Positions 42,273 to 51,032 of a stretch of DNA of 64,000 nt are shown here, one piece after another. The stretch's first letter is position 1. The number at the start of each line of letters is the position of its first letter. Below the pieces are notes generated by a model, which was given only the letters and a program-made list of their open reading frames with translations, ran no database searches and was not told the DNA's origin. The stretch lies in contig CAYOPZ010000011.1 in the NCBI GenBank assembly GCA_964406005.1, forward strand, positions 23,813 to 87,812, in the 5' to 3' direction. This stretch comes from CAYOPZ01 sp964406005. GTDB taxonomy: Bacteria; Bacteroidota; Bacteroidia; Bacteroidales; SM23-62. The position numbers and the translations under genes are program-made.

Positions 42273-43484
42273 ATGATACCTGTCATCAACATCGAAGATT
42301 ACACTTACCCGCTGCCGGAGGAAAGGATTGCGAAATACCCCCTGCCGGAAAGGGACGGCTCCAGGATGCTTGTATATGACAGAGGACGGCTGTATCACAG
42401 GATTTTTCACGATCTGCCGGATCTGCTTTCACCCGGCCTGCTGATGGCATTCAACGATACGCGGGTTGTGCAGGCCCGTCTTGAATTTGAAAAAACCACG
42501 GGTTCCGGAATCGAGATCTTTTGTCTGGAACCATATGATCCTGCCGAATACAGCATGGCCTTTCAGAAGCAGGAAACATGTGTATGGAAATGCCTTGTAG
42601 GGAATGCAAAAAAATGGAAGCATGACACACTGTCAAAAAAATTTAACAGGGAAGCCGGATCATCAGTTTTTCTGAAAGCAAGCAGGGAAGGCCGTGACAA
42701 AAATGCATTCCTTGTCAGGTTTACCTGGGAGCCCCGGGAACTGAGTTTTGGCAGGGTACTGGATGCTGCCGGAAAAACACCCATTCCCCCCTACCTGAAA
42801 CGGAAAGCAACAGAAACGGATAAACTTGCATACCAGACCGTATATTCACAAATCAACGGGTCGGTCGCCGCACCGACTGCCGGGCTGCATTTTACGAAGA
42901 ACGTTTTAAAAAAAATTTCCGACAGGGGCATTGACCGGATAAACCTGACGCTTCATGTCGGGGCCGGAACTTTCCAGCCTGTAAGATCCGGCAGCCTTGA
43001 CAAGCATCCCATGCATGCGGAACGCTTCTACGTATCGAAACGGGTCCTCGGAATGCTGGCCGAACACCCTGGCGAGCTGCTTGCCGTGGGGACTACCACC
43101 ACCCGCATCATTGAATCACTTTACTGGCTGGGATGCAAAATAAAATCCGGCGCCGGACCGGTTTTGTTTCTCGATCAGAATGAAGCCTACCAGCTTTCGC
43201 CGTCAACAAAAAAGGAAAGCCTGGCCACCCTGCTTGATTTCATGACCCGGTCGGGAAGCGATCGCCTTGAAGCGGTTACCAGGCTGATGATCGTACCCGG
43301 ATATTCATTCCGTATGACCGACCTGATGATCACGAATTTTCACATGCCCGGAAGTACTCTTCTGCTACTGGTTGGCGCTTTCATCGGGGAAGACTGGAAT
43401 GCGGTATATCACTATGCCCTGGAAAACGGGTTCCGGTTCCTGAGCTATGGAGACAGCTCCCTTCTGATTCCAAAAAAGATCTGA
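42273..43484 (+). CDS. queA: S-adenosylmethionine:tRNA ribosyltransferase-isomerase
   Basis: Transfers the ribosyl part of SAM to 7-aminomethyl-7-deazaguanine in tRNA, giving epoxyqueuosine. It begins MIPVINIEDYTYPLPEERIAKYPLPERDGSRMLVYDR and holds FNDTRVVQARL, YQTVYSQINGSVAAPTAGLHFT, LTLHVGAGTFQPV and ITNFHMPGSTLLLLVGAF. At 403 residues it is longer than the roughly 350 of E. coli, with extra residues around 90-160. ATG 42273 is chosen; the open frame upstream lies in rnpB. Its stop is 83 nt from the convergent aldolase gene. Confidence 0.93.
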   Translation: MIPVINIEDYTYPLPEERIAKYPLPERDGSRMLVYDRGRLYHRIFHDLPDLLSPGLLMAFNDTRVVQARLEFEKTTGSGIEIFCLEPYDPAEYSMAFQKQETCVWKCLVGNAKKWKHDTLSKKFNREAGSSVFLKASREGRDKNAFLVRFTWEPRELSFGRVLDAAGKTPIPPYLKRKATETDKLAYQTVYSQINGSVAAPTAGLHFTKNVLKKISDRGIDRINLTLHVGAGTFQPVRSGSLDKHPMHAERFYVSKRVLGMLAEHPGELLAVGTTTTRIIESLYWLGCKIKSGAGPVLFLDQNEAYQLSPSTKKESLATLLDFMTRSGSDRLEAVTRLMIVPGYSFRMTDLMITNFHMPGSTLLLLVGAFIGEDWNAVYHYALENGFRFLSYGDSSLLIPKKI

Positions 43485-43567
43485 AACCTGCAGGAACGGG
43501 CACTACGAAGGCCCATGGAACCTCCAGTAACGGATTCCCTTCTCGGAAGCCCCCTCAGCCTGAAAAT

Positions 43568-44605
43568 TCATGATCGGGCAAGTATTTTCCGCATAAAGGA
43601 AGCAAAGTTTCTTACATCCTCCTCTGTGGTATCGTATGAGCACATCCACCTGACTTCACCGCTGTCTTCGTTCCAGATATAAAAGTAATACTCATCCTGG
43701 AGAACGGGAATGATCTCTTTCGGGATAATCGCAAAAACAGCATTGGCCTGTACGGGTTGAGTGACGGTAATTCCGGGGATTCCTTTAACCTCCTTCTCGA
43801 GCAGCCTGGCCATCCTGTTGGCATGCCGGGCATTGTTCAGCCAGATATCTTCATCAAGGTACCGTTCGAACTGGGCTGCTATGAAACGCATTTTTGAGGC
43901 CAGTTGCATCCCCTGTTTGCGCAGATATTTAAAGTCAGGAGCCAGGTCATCCCGGAGAAACACAACGGCTTCACCGTACATCATCCCGTTCTTGGTACCT
44001 CCGAATGAAAGAACATCCACGCCTGCATCCGTGGTTATATGTCTCAGGCCGGCATCCAGGCTTGCCGCAGCATTGCCGATACGTGCCCCGTCCATGTGTA
44101 CCAGCATATCCCGCTTATGCGCATAATCACTGATCTCCCGTATCTCTTCAGGACTGTATACCGTACCCATTTCGGTAGACTGTGTAAGGGAAATAACCCG
44201 GGGTTGCGAATGATGCTCAAAACCAATACCGTGCATATGCTTTTTAATGTCCTGTAAATTCAGTTTTCCGTCCGGGGTTTCAACGGACAGAAGTTTGCAC
44301 CCGGTCCAGCGTTCCGGGGCGCCGCATTCATCCTCGTGTATGTGTGAAGTCTCAGCACATATGATTGAATTGTACGGTCTTGTAACGGCATCGAGACCGA
44401 GGACATTTGCTGCCGTACCTATAAAAACAAACCATGGCTGCGTTTTTTCCCCGAATATCCCTTTCAGTTTTTTCAGGGCCGATTCCGTATAGGGGTCATC
44501 GCCGTAAGCAATCGTATGCCCTTTGTTTGCAGCATTCATGGCAGCCATGATCCCGGGATGTACTCCGGCATTATTATCGCTTGCAAATCCCCGCTTGTTC
44601 ATCAT
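43568..44605 (-). CDS. ltaE: low-specificity threonine aldolase
   Basis: PLP enzyme cleaving threonine or allo-threonine to glycine and acetaldehyde. The 345 residues show FASDNNAGVHPGIMAAM, YGDDPYTESALKKL, VFIGTAANVLGLDAV, LVHMDGARIGNAAASL and the Schiff-base Lys in SFGGTKNGMMYGEAVVF. It starts with two ATG codons in a row. Related beta-eliminating lyases share the fold, so substrate range is not certain. Confidence 0.9.
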   Translation of the reverse strand: MMNKRGFASDNNAGVHPGIMAAMNAANKGHTIAYGDDPYTESALKKLKGIFGEKTQPWFVFIGTAANVLGLDAVTRPYNSIICAETSHIHEDECGAPERWTGCKLLSVETPDGKLNLQDIKKHMHGIGFEHHSQPRVISLTQSTEMGTVYSPEEIREISDYAHKRDMLVHMDGARIGNAAASLDAGLRHITTDAGVDVLSFGGTKNGMMYGEAVVFLRDDLAPDFKYLRKQGMQLASKMRFIAAQFERYLDEDIWLNNARHANRMARLLEKEVKGIPGITVTQPVQANAVFAIIPKEIIPVLQDEYYFYIWNEDSGEVRWMCSYDTTEEDVRNFASFMRKILARS

Positions 44606-44752
44606 TCAAATTCAAGGTTTACGTGCACCCTCCACCGGGTTTTCACTGTGAGAAATTTGAAATTGAGATTTTTCATTTGCCTGGATTTTTGTATATTTTA
44701 GGATTCTTTTAGTAACGAAATAATTCACGAAGTTAATATTGTTCGACAGTCT

Positions 44753-45259
44753 TTGAAAAAAGAAGCTGCAGAAATACTGGCCAATCCTGAAAGCCTGATG
44801 ACACAAAAGGATGCCCTTGAAATAAAACAAAAGCTGATCGACCTGTGCCGTGTTGTACAGACAAAAACCGTCGAGAGTTCCAAGGCTGCAATGAATGAGG
44901 CCCAGCAGGCGCTGAACGAATACGGACCCAACAAGGACAGGTATGATTCTTTCCGTGACCAGCTTATAAGCCGCAGGGATATGTTTGCGGGTCAGTACCG
45001 GAAAGGCTTGTCAGAATTGAATGTGCTGAATAAAATCGATGTGAAGGAGCTCAGGAAAAAAATCGAGTTCGGTGCCATTGTAATTTCAGATACATCCAGA
45101 TACATCATCGCCATCAGTGCAGGCAGAATTGAACTGGATGGAAAAATTTATTATGCCATCTCCCCGGCCGTTCCCCTTTTTAAGGCCATGAACGGATTGA
45201 AGAAAGGAGATACTTTCGAATTTAACGGGCAAAAACAAAGCATACGGGAACTGTTCTGA
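44753..45259 (+). CDS. GreA/GreB C-terminal-like protein with N-terminal coiled coil
   Basis: A 168-residue protein. Residues 1 to about 95 are helical with heptad-like spacing (KDALEIKQKLIDLCRVVQTKTVE, SFRDQLISRRDMFAGQYRKGLSELN). The rest, IEFGAIVISDTSRYIIAISAG to GDTFEFNGQKQSIREL, looks like the FKBP-like C-terminal domain of Gre transcript-cleavage factors, including the SPAVPLFKAMNGLKKGD stretch. Similar Bacteroidota proteins are sometimes misnamed 3-oxoacyl-ACP synthase. There is no ATG: TTG 44753 is the best start, but the frame is open back to 44702 and the upstream residues also look helical. RNA polymerase binding is plausible, not shown. Confidence 0.65.
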   Translation: MKKEAAEILANPESLMTQKDALEIKQKLIDLCRVVQTKTVESSKAAMNEAQQALNEYGPNKDRYDSFRDQLISRRDMFAGQYRKGLSELNVLNKIDVKELRKKIEFGAIVISDTSRYIIAISAGRIELDGKIYYAISPAVPLFKAMNGLKKGDTFEFNGQKQSIRELF

Positions 45260-45285
45260 CCCGCGCCTGCCTGTCGCCGTGATTA

Positions 45286-45293
45286 TAAATTTG
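45286..45293 (+). promoter_or_regulatory. candidate -7 element before the msrC remnant
   Basis: TAAATTTG matches TAnnTTTG exactly and predicts a start about 8 nt before the ATG at 45307. No TTG is found 19-21 nt upstream. Confidence 0.35.
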
Positions 45294-45306
45294 TGAATCT
45301 TTTCTC

Positions 45307-45450
45307 ATGGACCCCTCAATAAAAACAGGGCGTTACGACCGGATTTACAGACAACTTGCAGAGTTGCTGGAGGAAACTGAAAGCCGTATCACCAGAATGG
45401 CCACCATGGCGGATGTACGGGGCCTTGAGCGGATCGTGGGCCTGATCTGA
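45307..45450 (+). pseudogene. msrC: remnant of free methionine-R-sulfoxide reductase with internal deletion
   Basis: A 47-codon open frame. Residues 1-35 (RYDRIYRQLAELLEETESRI, then TRMATMADV) match the N terminus of GAF-type free Met-R-sulfoxide reductases, which normally go on for about 160 residues and contain catalytic cysteines. The last ten residues (RGLERIVGLI, then TGA) resemble the C-terminal end of the same family. The simplest reading is an in-frame loss of roughly 110 codons. No cysteine remains, so no activity is expected. The likely -7 box is kept. Family comparison is from memory. Confidence 0.6.
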
Positions 45451-45473
45451 CAGGAACACATACGCCGGTACTT

Positions 45474-45839
45474 TCAGCTTCCCATCTCCTTGATGATCGT
45501 CAGGATCTTCTCGATGCTGTAAGGCTTCGTCATGAGCAAATCAAATCCCACATCCCTGAAATCGTCAAAGAACATTTGCGGATTGTGGGCTGTAAGGGCT
45601 ACAATGGCTGTCTTGTTTTTCGGGAAGGGCATTTTTTCACGGATAAAGACCGTGGTTTCGAGCCCGTTCATAACCGGCATTTCTATATCCATAAAGACAA
45701 GATCATAATCCTGTTTTTCCAGTGCTTCAATCGCTTCCTTCCCGTTTCCGACCTGATCAAATTCAAATTCCAGTTTCCTCAAAACCTCTGCAAGAAGCAA
45801 GCGGTTGGTCAGGATGTCGTCAACAATCAATATCCTCAT
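45474..45839 (-). CDS. single-domain response regulator
   Basis: A 121-residue CheY-like receiver and nothing more. It starts MRILIVDDILTNRLLLAEVL, with the acidic pair DD. The phosphoryl-accepting Asp is in DLVFMDIEMPVMNG, the Thr in VALTAHN and the Lys in LLMTKPYS. It is divergent from a large GAF/PAS sensor 156 nt away. It could take phosphate from a histidine kinase elsewhere, as no kinase is encoded here. Confidence 0.9.
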   Translation of the reverse strand: MRILIVDDILTNRLLLAEVLRKLEFEFDQVGNGKEAIEALEKQDYDLVFMDIEMPVMNGLETTVFIREKMPFPKNKTAIVALTAHNPQMFFDDFRDVGFDLLMTKPYSIEKILTIIKEMGS

Positions 45840-45995
45840 CTATGTTCAAAAAAAATAAATGCATATCTGAAGGAAATCTAATTTAAGAAAAAACCTCCAC
45901 ATCGTTTAATCCGGCAACCGGCCGCTGATAAAAAAATCCTCACGGCTTCCTGCAATTTAGGAATTATAAGTATTTTTATTCTGATTAGGGCAGAC

Positions 45996-48257
45996 ATGGA
46001 AAAGAGAAATGAAATAATTATCAGGCATACGATCTATGGCTTACTTATCGGAATATTCTTCCCGGTCGCTTCCCTTGTTCTTCATTCCCTGACCGGCCAG
46101 ACCCCTTTCACGCTTCAGGGTTTCAGCCGTTTGCATGTGCTTTTCCCCGGCCAGTATTTGCTTGACCTGATCCCTGTTCTGACCTTTATTGCAGGTTTTC
46201 TTTCGGGCGTCTCGAAAGTTCGGAATCTCGACAGGTTTCATAACCAGATCACGGGAGACAGAACACGTTCCGAAAAGGTACTTTCCTTCACAGAACAGTT
46301 GATCAACAATGAACTGAATGCTGAACTGGAACCCGAAGAAAGCAAGGATGCCCTTGGAAAAGCCCTTATTAACCTGCGGAATAACCTGAAACAGAACATA
46401 GCGGAACAACAGACCAGAAAAATGGAAGACGACCAGAGAAACTGGGTTTCAGAGGGTCTGGCGAAGTTTGGGGACATAATGAGGGGCTCCTTCAATAACA
46501 TGGAGGAATTTTCCTACAATATCATCAGTAACCTGGTGAAATATTTGAATGCCAACCAGGGTGGATTTTTTCTGCTGGAGCAGGATTCCGGCGAGAATAT
46601 GTATTTTGATCTGAAAGCCTGTTATGCGTATGACCGGAAAAAATTCGCAAATAAAAGGATTGAATGGGGAGAAGGCCTGATCGGAACCTGTGCGCTTGAG
46701 AAGCAAAGCATTCATATGACCGATGTTCCGGATGGGTATGTTGAGATTACATCCGGACTCGGCCTGGCCAATCCCGGCAACCTTCTGATCGTTCCATTGC
46801 TCGCCCAGGACGAGGTACTCGGAATCATTGAGCTGGCCTCATTCAATGAGATGAAGCAGTTCGAGATAAATTTCGTGGAAAGTGTGGCAGAGAGCACGGC
46901 CATTACAATCTCAAGCCTTCGCAGCAACATCAGGACATCGGAACTTTTAAAGGAATCCCGGGAGCAGGCCGAAACACTGGCGCGCCAGGAAGAAAAAATG
47001 CGCCTGAATATGGAGGAACTTAAGGAAACCCAGGAACAGGCTGCCAGGCAGGCCGAGACATTTATCAGCTTTACCAATTCCGTGAACCACACACTCATCC
47101 GTGCCGAGTATCAAACCGACGGCACACTTATATATGCCAATACCAAATTCCTGAAGAGACTCGGATATTTCAGTAATTCCGAGGTCGAGGGACAACATAT
47201 TTTAAAATTTATCGATGAGAAAGACAGGAAGTGGTTTAATCCGATCTGGGACAGACTTGCCGGGGGAGGAAAACATTACCAGGGATATATGAAGCACATC
47301 AGCAAGACCGGACAGGATATCTGGACCATGGCCACCTATACCTGCGTCAGACAGGACGACGGAACGGTTGAAAAAATCCTGTTCCTTGCCATCGACGCTA
47401 CTGAACAGAAAAAACAAAGCCTCGATTACGAAGGGCAGATAGAAGCCATCAACCGGCTGAATATGAAAGCCGAGTTCGCCCCTGACGGCAAATTCATCAA
47501 CTGCAACGAACTCTTTCTCGAGACCATGAAATTCACAAGGAATGAACTTGCCGGTATGTCCGTATTTGATTTCATTGAAAAAAAGGAGATGGAGAGTTTC
47601 AATGAAACCTGGACAGGGATCATAAAGGGTATACCCTATCAGGGCAAGCTGAAAAGTCATACGAAATATGAGGATGAAAAATGGTTAAGTGTCAGTTTTA
47701 CAGCAGTTAACGATATGTATGAAGAAGTGGCCAAGGTGATTTACCTGGCAACAGATATTACCAATGAGAGATTGATGGAACTTGAAAGCAGGAAACAAAC
47801 CGACCAACTGAAAATACAGGAAGACAAACTGAAACTTGCGGGTGTCGAATTAAAAAAGAAGCTTGAACAGAACAGGTCGGAAATGGAACAGCAGTATCAG
47901 ACCGTTACCCGCGAACGTGACTGGCTTGAGAAAACCCTTGCCAACAGTGCCGATCTGATATTTAGCATCGACCAGCGATCAAGGATTGTATATATGAACA
48001 GGACTGCAGAAAAGTTCTGGAACATTAAAGCGGGAAAGCTTGCAGGACATGATGTTAAAACCCTTTTTCCGGGAAAGGCAGAGGAGTATGACAGCTTCAT
48101 TGTCAGCCTGTTTAATCGCGATGCGGTAAAAATAACCGGAGAAAGGAAAAAGGTCAGGATACGCGACAAGGATGGAAAATGGAAACAGGTGGAGATGTTA
48201 TTGTCCTATTCGGATCTGACGGATGACGTCAGTTATACAGTCTTTATCAGCGTATGA
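45996..48257 (+). CDS. membrane-anchored GAF/PAS sensor protein without output domain
   Basis: A 753-residue protein. Two hydrophobic segments (about 9-31 and 52-70) are followed by a helical linker, a GAF domain (about 155-310, with IEWGEGLIGTCALEKQSIHMTDVPDGY), a coiled coil (310-350), a PAS domain (about 355-470), a second PAS (about 475-600), another coiled coil rich in Gln/Lys/Glu, and a third PAS (about 640-753, ANSADLIFSIDQRSRIVYMN). It ends inside or just after the third PAS/PAC. No histidine kinase, GGDEF, EAL, HTH or methyl-accepting domain is seen. It is divergent from a lone receiver gene. Confidence 0.85.
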   Translation: MEKRNEIIIRHTIYGLLIGIFFPVASLVLHSLTGQTPFTLQGFSRLHVLFPGQYLLDLIPVLTFIAGFLSGVSKVRNLDRFHNQITGDRTRSEKVLSFTEQLINNELNAELEPEESKDALGKALINLRNNLKQNIAEQQTRKMEDDQRNWVSEGLAKFGDIMRGSFNNMEEFSYNIISNLVKYLNANQGGFFLLEQDSGENMYFDLKACYAYDRKKFANKRIEWGEGLIGTCALEKQSIHMTDVPDGYVEITSGLGLANPGNLLIVPLLAQDEVLGIIELASFNEMKQFEINFVESVAESTAITISSLRSNIRTSELLKESREQAETLARQEEKMRLNMEELKETQEQAARQAETFISFTNSVNHTLIRAEYQTDGTLIYANTKFLKRLGYFSNSEVEGQHILKFIDEKDRKWFNPIWDRLAGGGKHYQGYMKHISKTGQDIWTMATYTCVRQDDGTVEKILFLAIDATEQKKQSLDYEGQIEAINRLNMKAEFAPDGKFINCNELFLETMKFTRNELAGMSVFDFIEKKEMESFNETWTGIIKGIPYQGKLKSHTKYEDEKWLSVSFTAVNDMYEEVAKVIYLATDITNERLMELESRKQTDQLKIQEDKLKLAGVELKKKLEQNRSEMEQQYQTVTRERDWLEKTLANSADLIFSIDQRSRIVYMNRTAEKFWNIKAGKLAGHDVKTLFPGKAEEYDSFIVSLFNRDAVKITGERKKVRIRDKDGKWKQVEMLLSYSDLTDDVSYTVFISV

Positions 48258-48283
48258 TACTTCTTAATACGCTGCCGGAGACA

Positions 48284-48574
48284 TCAATGCCGGATGATGA
48301 ACTCGTGGAATCCCCGCACACCCGATTCGCTGCTTGTCACCCTCTCCACACTTCCGAATCCGGGCCCGTTTTTACACCATTCGATGAAGCGTCTCAGATC
48401 CGGTTCCTCACCCTCTGCCTCGATGTAAACGGAACCGTCCGCCTGGTTCCTTGCAAAACCATGGATGTTATGTGATCTTGCCGTCTTCATGGCCGAATAC
48501 CTGAATCCCACCCCCTGGACCCTTCCTGAAACGGTGATATTGTAATGCTTAATCCCCACTTTTATGTTGACCAA
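48284..48574 (-). CDS. acyP: acylphosphatase
   Basis: Small enzyme hydrolysing acyl phosphates. The active-site loop is YNITVSGRVQGVGFRYSAMKTA, with the catalytic Arg in GFRYS, and the catalytic Asn in GFARNQADGSVYIEAEGEE. No ATG is available; TTG 48574 gives 96 residues and GTG 48559 gives 91, and the latter matches the usual length better. It is divergent from the DUF2784 gene and convergent with the sensor gene, whose stop lies 26 nt away. Confidence 0.9.
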   Translation of the reverse strand: MVNIKVGIKHYNITVSGRVQGVGFRYSAMKTARSHNIHGFARNQADGSVYIEAEGEEPDLRRFIEWCKNGPGFGSVERVTSSESGVRGFHEFIIRH

Positions 48575-48601
48575 AAAAAAATAAAGTTATAAATTTTGAG
48601 A

Positions 48602-48979
48602 ATGAAGTTCCTGGATATATTTTTCACTGTATTTCACACCACGCTCATCCTGTTCAACCTGCTCGGATGGTTATGGCGAAAAACCCGGAAATTACATCTG
48701 GTCGTAATCCTGCTGACCGCCGCTTCCTGGCTGATCCTGGGTATTTTTTACGGGCTGGGATACTGCCCGTTCACAGACTGGCATTTCAGGATACTGGAAG
48801 GCCTTGGATACACCGATCTGCCCACCTCTTATATAAGCTTCCTGATCACCAGGCTGAGCGGTTTGAAGCCAAATCAGCAGCTTGTGGACGCTGTGACTGT
48901 CTCCGGTCTCGTATTCGCCCTGGTCGCAAACCTCGTATTGATGTGGGTGGCGCGAAGGAAAAAAAAGAAAGCCTGGTAA
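48602..48979 (+). CDS. DUF2784 family membrane protein
   Basis: A 125-residue protein with three or four membrane segments, starting MKFLDIFFTVFHTTLILFNL. It contains the family-typical WLILGIFYGLGYCPFTDWHF and ends in a basic tail RRKKKKAW. ATG 48602 is preferred over the in-frame TTG 48596. The function of the family is unknown. Confidence 0.82.
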   Translation: MKFLDIFFTVFHTTLILFNLLGWLWRKTRKLHLVVILLTAASWLILGIFYGLGYCPFTDWHFRILEGLGYTDLPTSYISFLITRLSGLKPNQQLVDAVTVSGLVFALVANLVLMWVARRKKKKAW

Positions 48980-49000
48980 AGCCAGGGTGCACGGGCAATA

Positions 49001-49501
49001 TCAATTCTCTGCCTGCGACTGACCCGAAATGGTTTTACTTCTTTCAATGGATTGCAGGGCAAGATAATTGGCACCGAATTTTTCCATGTTCTCTATTTCC
49101 ACGTCATACTGGTCAAAATGACGTTCTTCGTCCCCGACAAGTGATTCAAACAGTGTCTTGGAAACCGAATCTGCATTTTCGGCACACACATTCGCACACT
49201 GATTGTATTCATCGGCACTGCCGGATTCCATATCAGCTGCCCTTTGAAGCATCTTCTTGACATCGTGTATCTTTTGCACTTCATCGGTTGCTTTCATTTC
49301 CACCTCTCCCTTAAGGAATAAAATCCTCTCTGCGAGCATTTCAATATGCTTCATCTCTTCGATGGCAGTGCGCTTGAAAAGGCTTGCCAGAAGATCGTAT
49401 CCCCTGTCATCACAGTAAAAATGGAAATACATGTACTGGTGGACGGCTGACAGCTCATCGCCGACCGCCTTGTTTAACAATTCAATACTCTTTTCTTTCA
49501 T
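49001..49501 (-). CDS. bfr: bacterioferritin / ferritin-like di-iron protein
   Basis: A 166-residue four-helix ferritin-like protein for iron storage and oxidation. Di-iron ligands can be read as Glu in LNKAVGDELSAVHQYMY, Glu and His in AIEEMKHIEMLAERI, Glu in MESGSADEYNQC and Glu with His in GDEERHFDQYD. It lies 48 nt after the catalase gene in the same direction, so probably belongs to the perR-katA transcript. Together they protect against peroxide by removing it and sequestering iron. Confidence 0.88.
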   Translation of the reverse strand: MKEKSIELLNKAVGDELSAVHQYMYFHFYCDDRGYDLLASLFKRTAIEEMKHIEMLAERILFLKGEVEMKATDEVQKIHDVKKMLQRAADMESGSADEYNQCANVCAENADSVSKTLFESLVGDEERHFDQYDVEIENMEKFGANYLALQSIERSKTISGQSQAEN

Positions 49502-49549
49502 GGTAAAATGTTTATATTAAACATAAGGTTATCGGTCCTTTTGAAATGA

Positions 49550-51022
49550 TCAGGGTTTAAAATCGAATCCGAGTCCTTCGGCCACCTTTGCGGCCAGTTC
49601 TGCGTCAGCTTTATGAAAATGCGAAAGCTGCAGGCGGATGATTGCATCCCTGTTTTTTCCCGTAATGCCGCTCATCGAGTCTACAAAATTATTTATGGTA
49701 TTCCTGCGTTCCTGCTCTGTCATCACTTTTCTGAACAGCATTCCCGGCTGCGTAAAATGATCATCATCATTCTCATTCCTGTCATAAATATCCGAAATAT
49801 CTGAGTCAAGTTTAAAAGGCGGTTCCTTATAATCCCTGGCCGGGCCGATATCATCAAAGCTGTTGGGGAAATAATTCGGGCTTCCGCCGCTGTTCCCATC
49901 CACCCTCATGAAACCATCCCGCTGATGGTTTTTCACTTCGGTTATGGCCCGGTTTACCGGTATCTGCTCATAATTGACACCCAGTCTGTACCTGTGTGCA
50001 TCCGGATATGCAAGTATCCGTCCCTGCAGCATTTTATCCGGGGAGAGGGCTATGCCGTTAACCGTGTGAGCCGGTGCAAAAGCAGATTGTTCCACATCCT
50101 CAAAATAATTCTCCGGGATTTCATTCAATTCCATAACACCCGCTTCCATAAGCGGATAGTCCGAATGAGGCCAGATCTTGGTTACATCGAACGGGTTCCA
50201 TCTGAACTTTCCGGACTGCTCATCCGTCATTAACTGGATCTTCAGGCTCCATTTGGGAAAATCACCACGCCCGATGGCTTCGAGCAGGTCTCTCTGGGAA
50301 TAATCGGGATCCTTGCCCCTCATGTCATTTGCCCGGGGACCGGTAAAATTCTTAATGCCCTGCCGGGTTTTAAAATGGAACTTCACCCATATTCTTTCGT
50401 CCTTGTCGTTAATCAGCGAAAAGGTATGGCTTCCGTATCCGTTCATGTGCCTGTAACCGTCGGGCGTGCCCCTGTCGCTGAAAAGGATCATAACCTGGTG
50501 CAGGCTTTCCGGATTCAGGCTCCAGAAATCCCACATCATGGTTGGGCTTTTCAGGTTTGTCCTGGGATCCCGCTTCTGGGTATGTATGAAATCCGGGAAT
50601 TTTTTTGCATCCTTAATGAAAAATACGGGGGTATTGTTGCCAACGAGGTCCCAATTCCCGTCTTCCGTATAGAATTTCACTGCAAAGCCCCTGGGATCTC
50701 TTTCCGTATCGGCGCTGCCCTTTTCGCCCCCTACGGTCGAAAAGCGAACAAAAACCCGGCATTCGTTTCCCACCCTGGCGAACAGTTTTGCCTTTGTATA
50801 AGCGGTGATGTCCTTTGTAACGGTGAATTTTCCAAATGCCCCGGTTCCCTTTGCATGCACTATACGCTCGGGTATGCGTTCACGGTTAAAATGAGCCAGT
50901 TTTTCATGCAGGTAAAAATCCTGCAACAATACCGGTCCCCTCGGTCCGGCGGTCAGGCTGTCCTCATTCTCAAAATATGGCCTGCCTGAGGCCGTTGTCA
51001 GTTTTTTTCTCTTTTTTGCCAT
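49550..51022 (-). CDS. katA: monofunctional heme catalase
   Basis: Converts hydrogen peroxide to water and oxygen. At 490 residues it is a small-subunit catalase. Visible are LLQDFYLHEKLAHFNRERIPERIVHAKG with the catalytic His, VGNNTPVFFIKD with the catalytic Asn, and the heme-iron Tyr in YRLGVNYEQIPVNRA. It starts 10 nt after the Fur-family regulator, so the two form an operon. Confidence 0.96.
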   Translation of the reverse strand: MAKKRKKLTTASGRPYFENEDSLTAGPRGPVLLQDFYLHEKLAHFNRERIPERIVHAKGTGAFGKFTVTKDITAYTKAKLFARVGNECRVFVRFSTVGGEKGSADTERDPRGFAVKFYTEDGNWDLVGNNTPVFFIKDAKKFPDFIHTQKRDPRTNLKSPTMMWDFWSLNPESLHQVMILFSDRGTPDGYRHMNGYGSHTFSLINDKDERIWVKFHFKTRQGIKNFTGPRANDMRGKDPDYSQRDLLEAIGRGDFPKWSLKIQLMTDEQSGKFRWNPFDVTKIWPHSDYPLMEAGVMELNEIPENYFEDVEQSAFAPAHTVNGIALSPDKMLQGRILAYPDAHRYRLGVNYEQIPVNRAITEVKNHQRDGFMRVDGNSGGSPNYFPNSFDDIGPARDYKEPPFKLDSDISDIYDRNENDDDHFTQPGMLFRKVMTEQERRNTINNFVDSMSGITGKNRDAIIRLQLSHFHKADAELAAKVAEGLGFDFKP

Positions 51023-51032
51023 GGTATTCTTT

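Noticed and set aside
48254..48475. Plus-strand frame overlapping acylphosphatase
   Set aside because: It is antisense to a clear acylphosphatase active-site sequence and has no protein-like pattern of its own.
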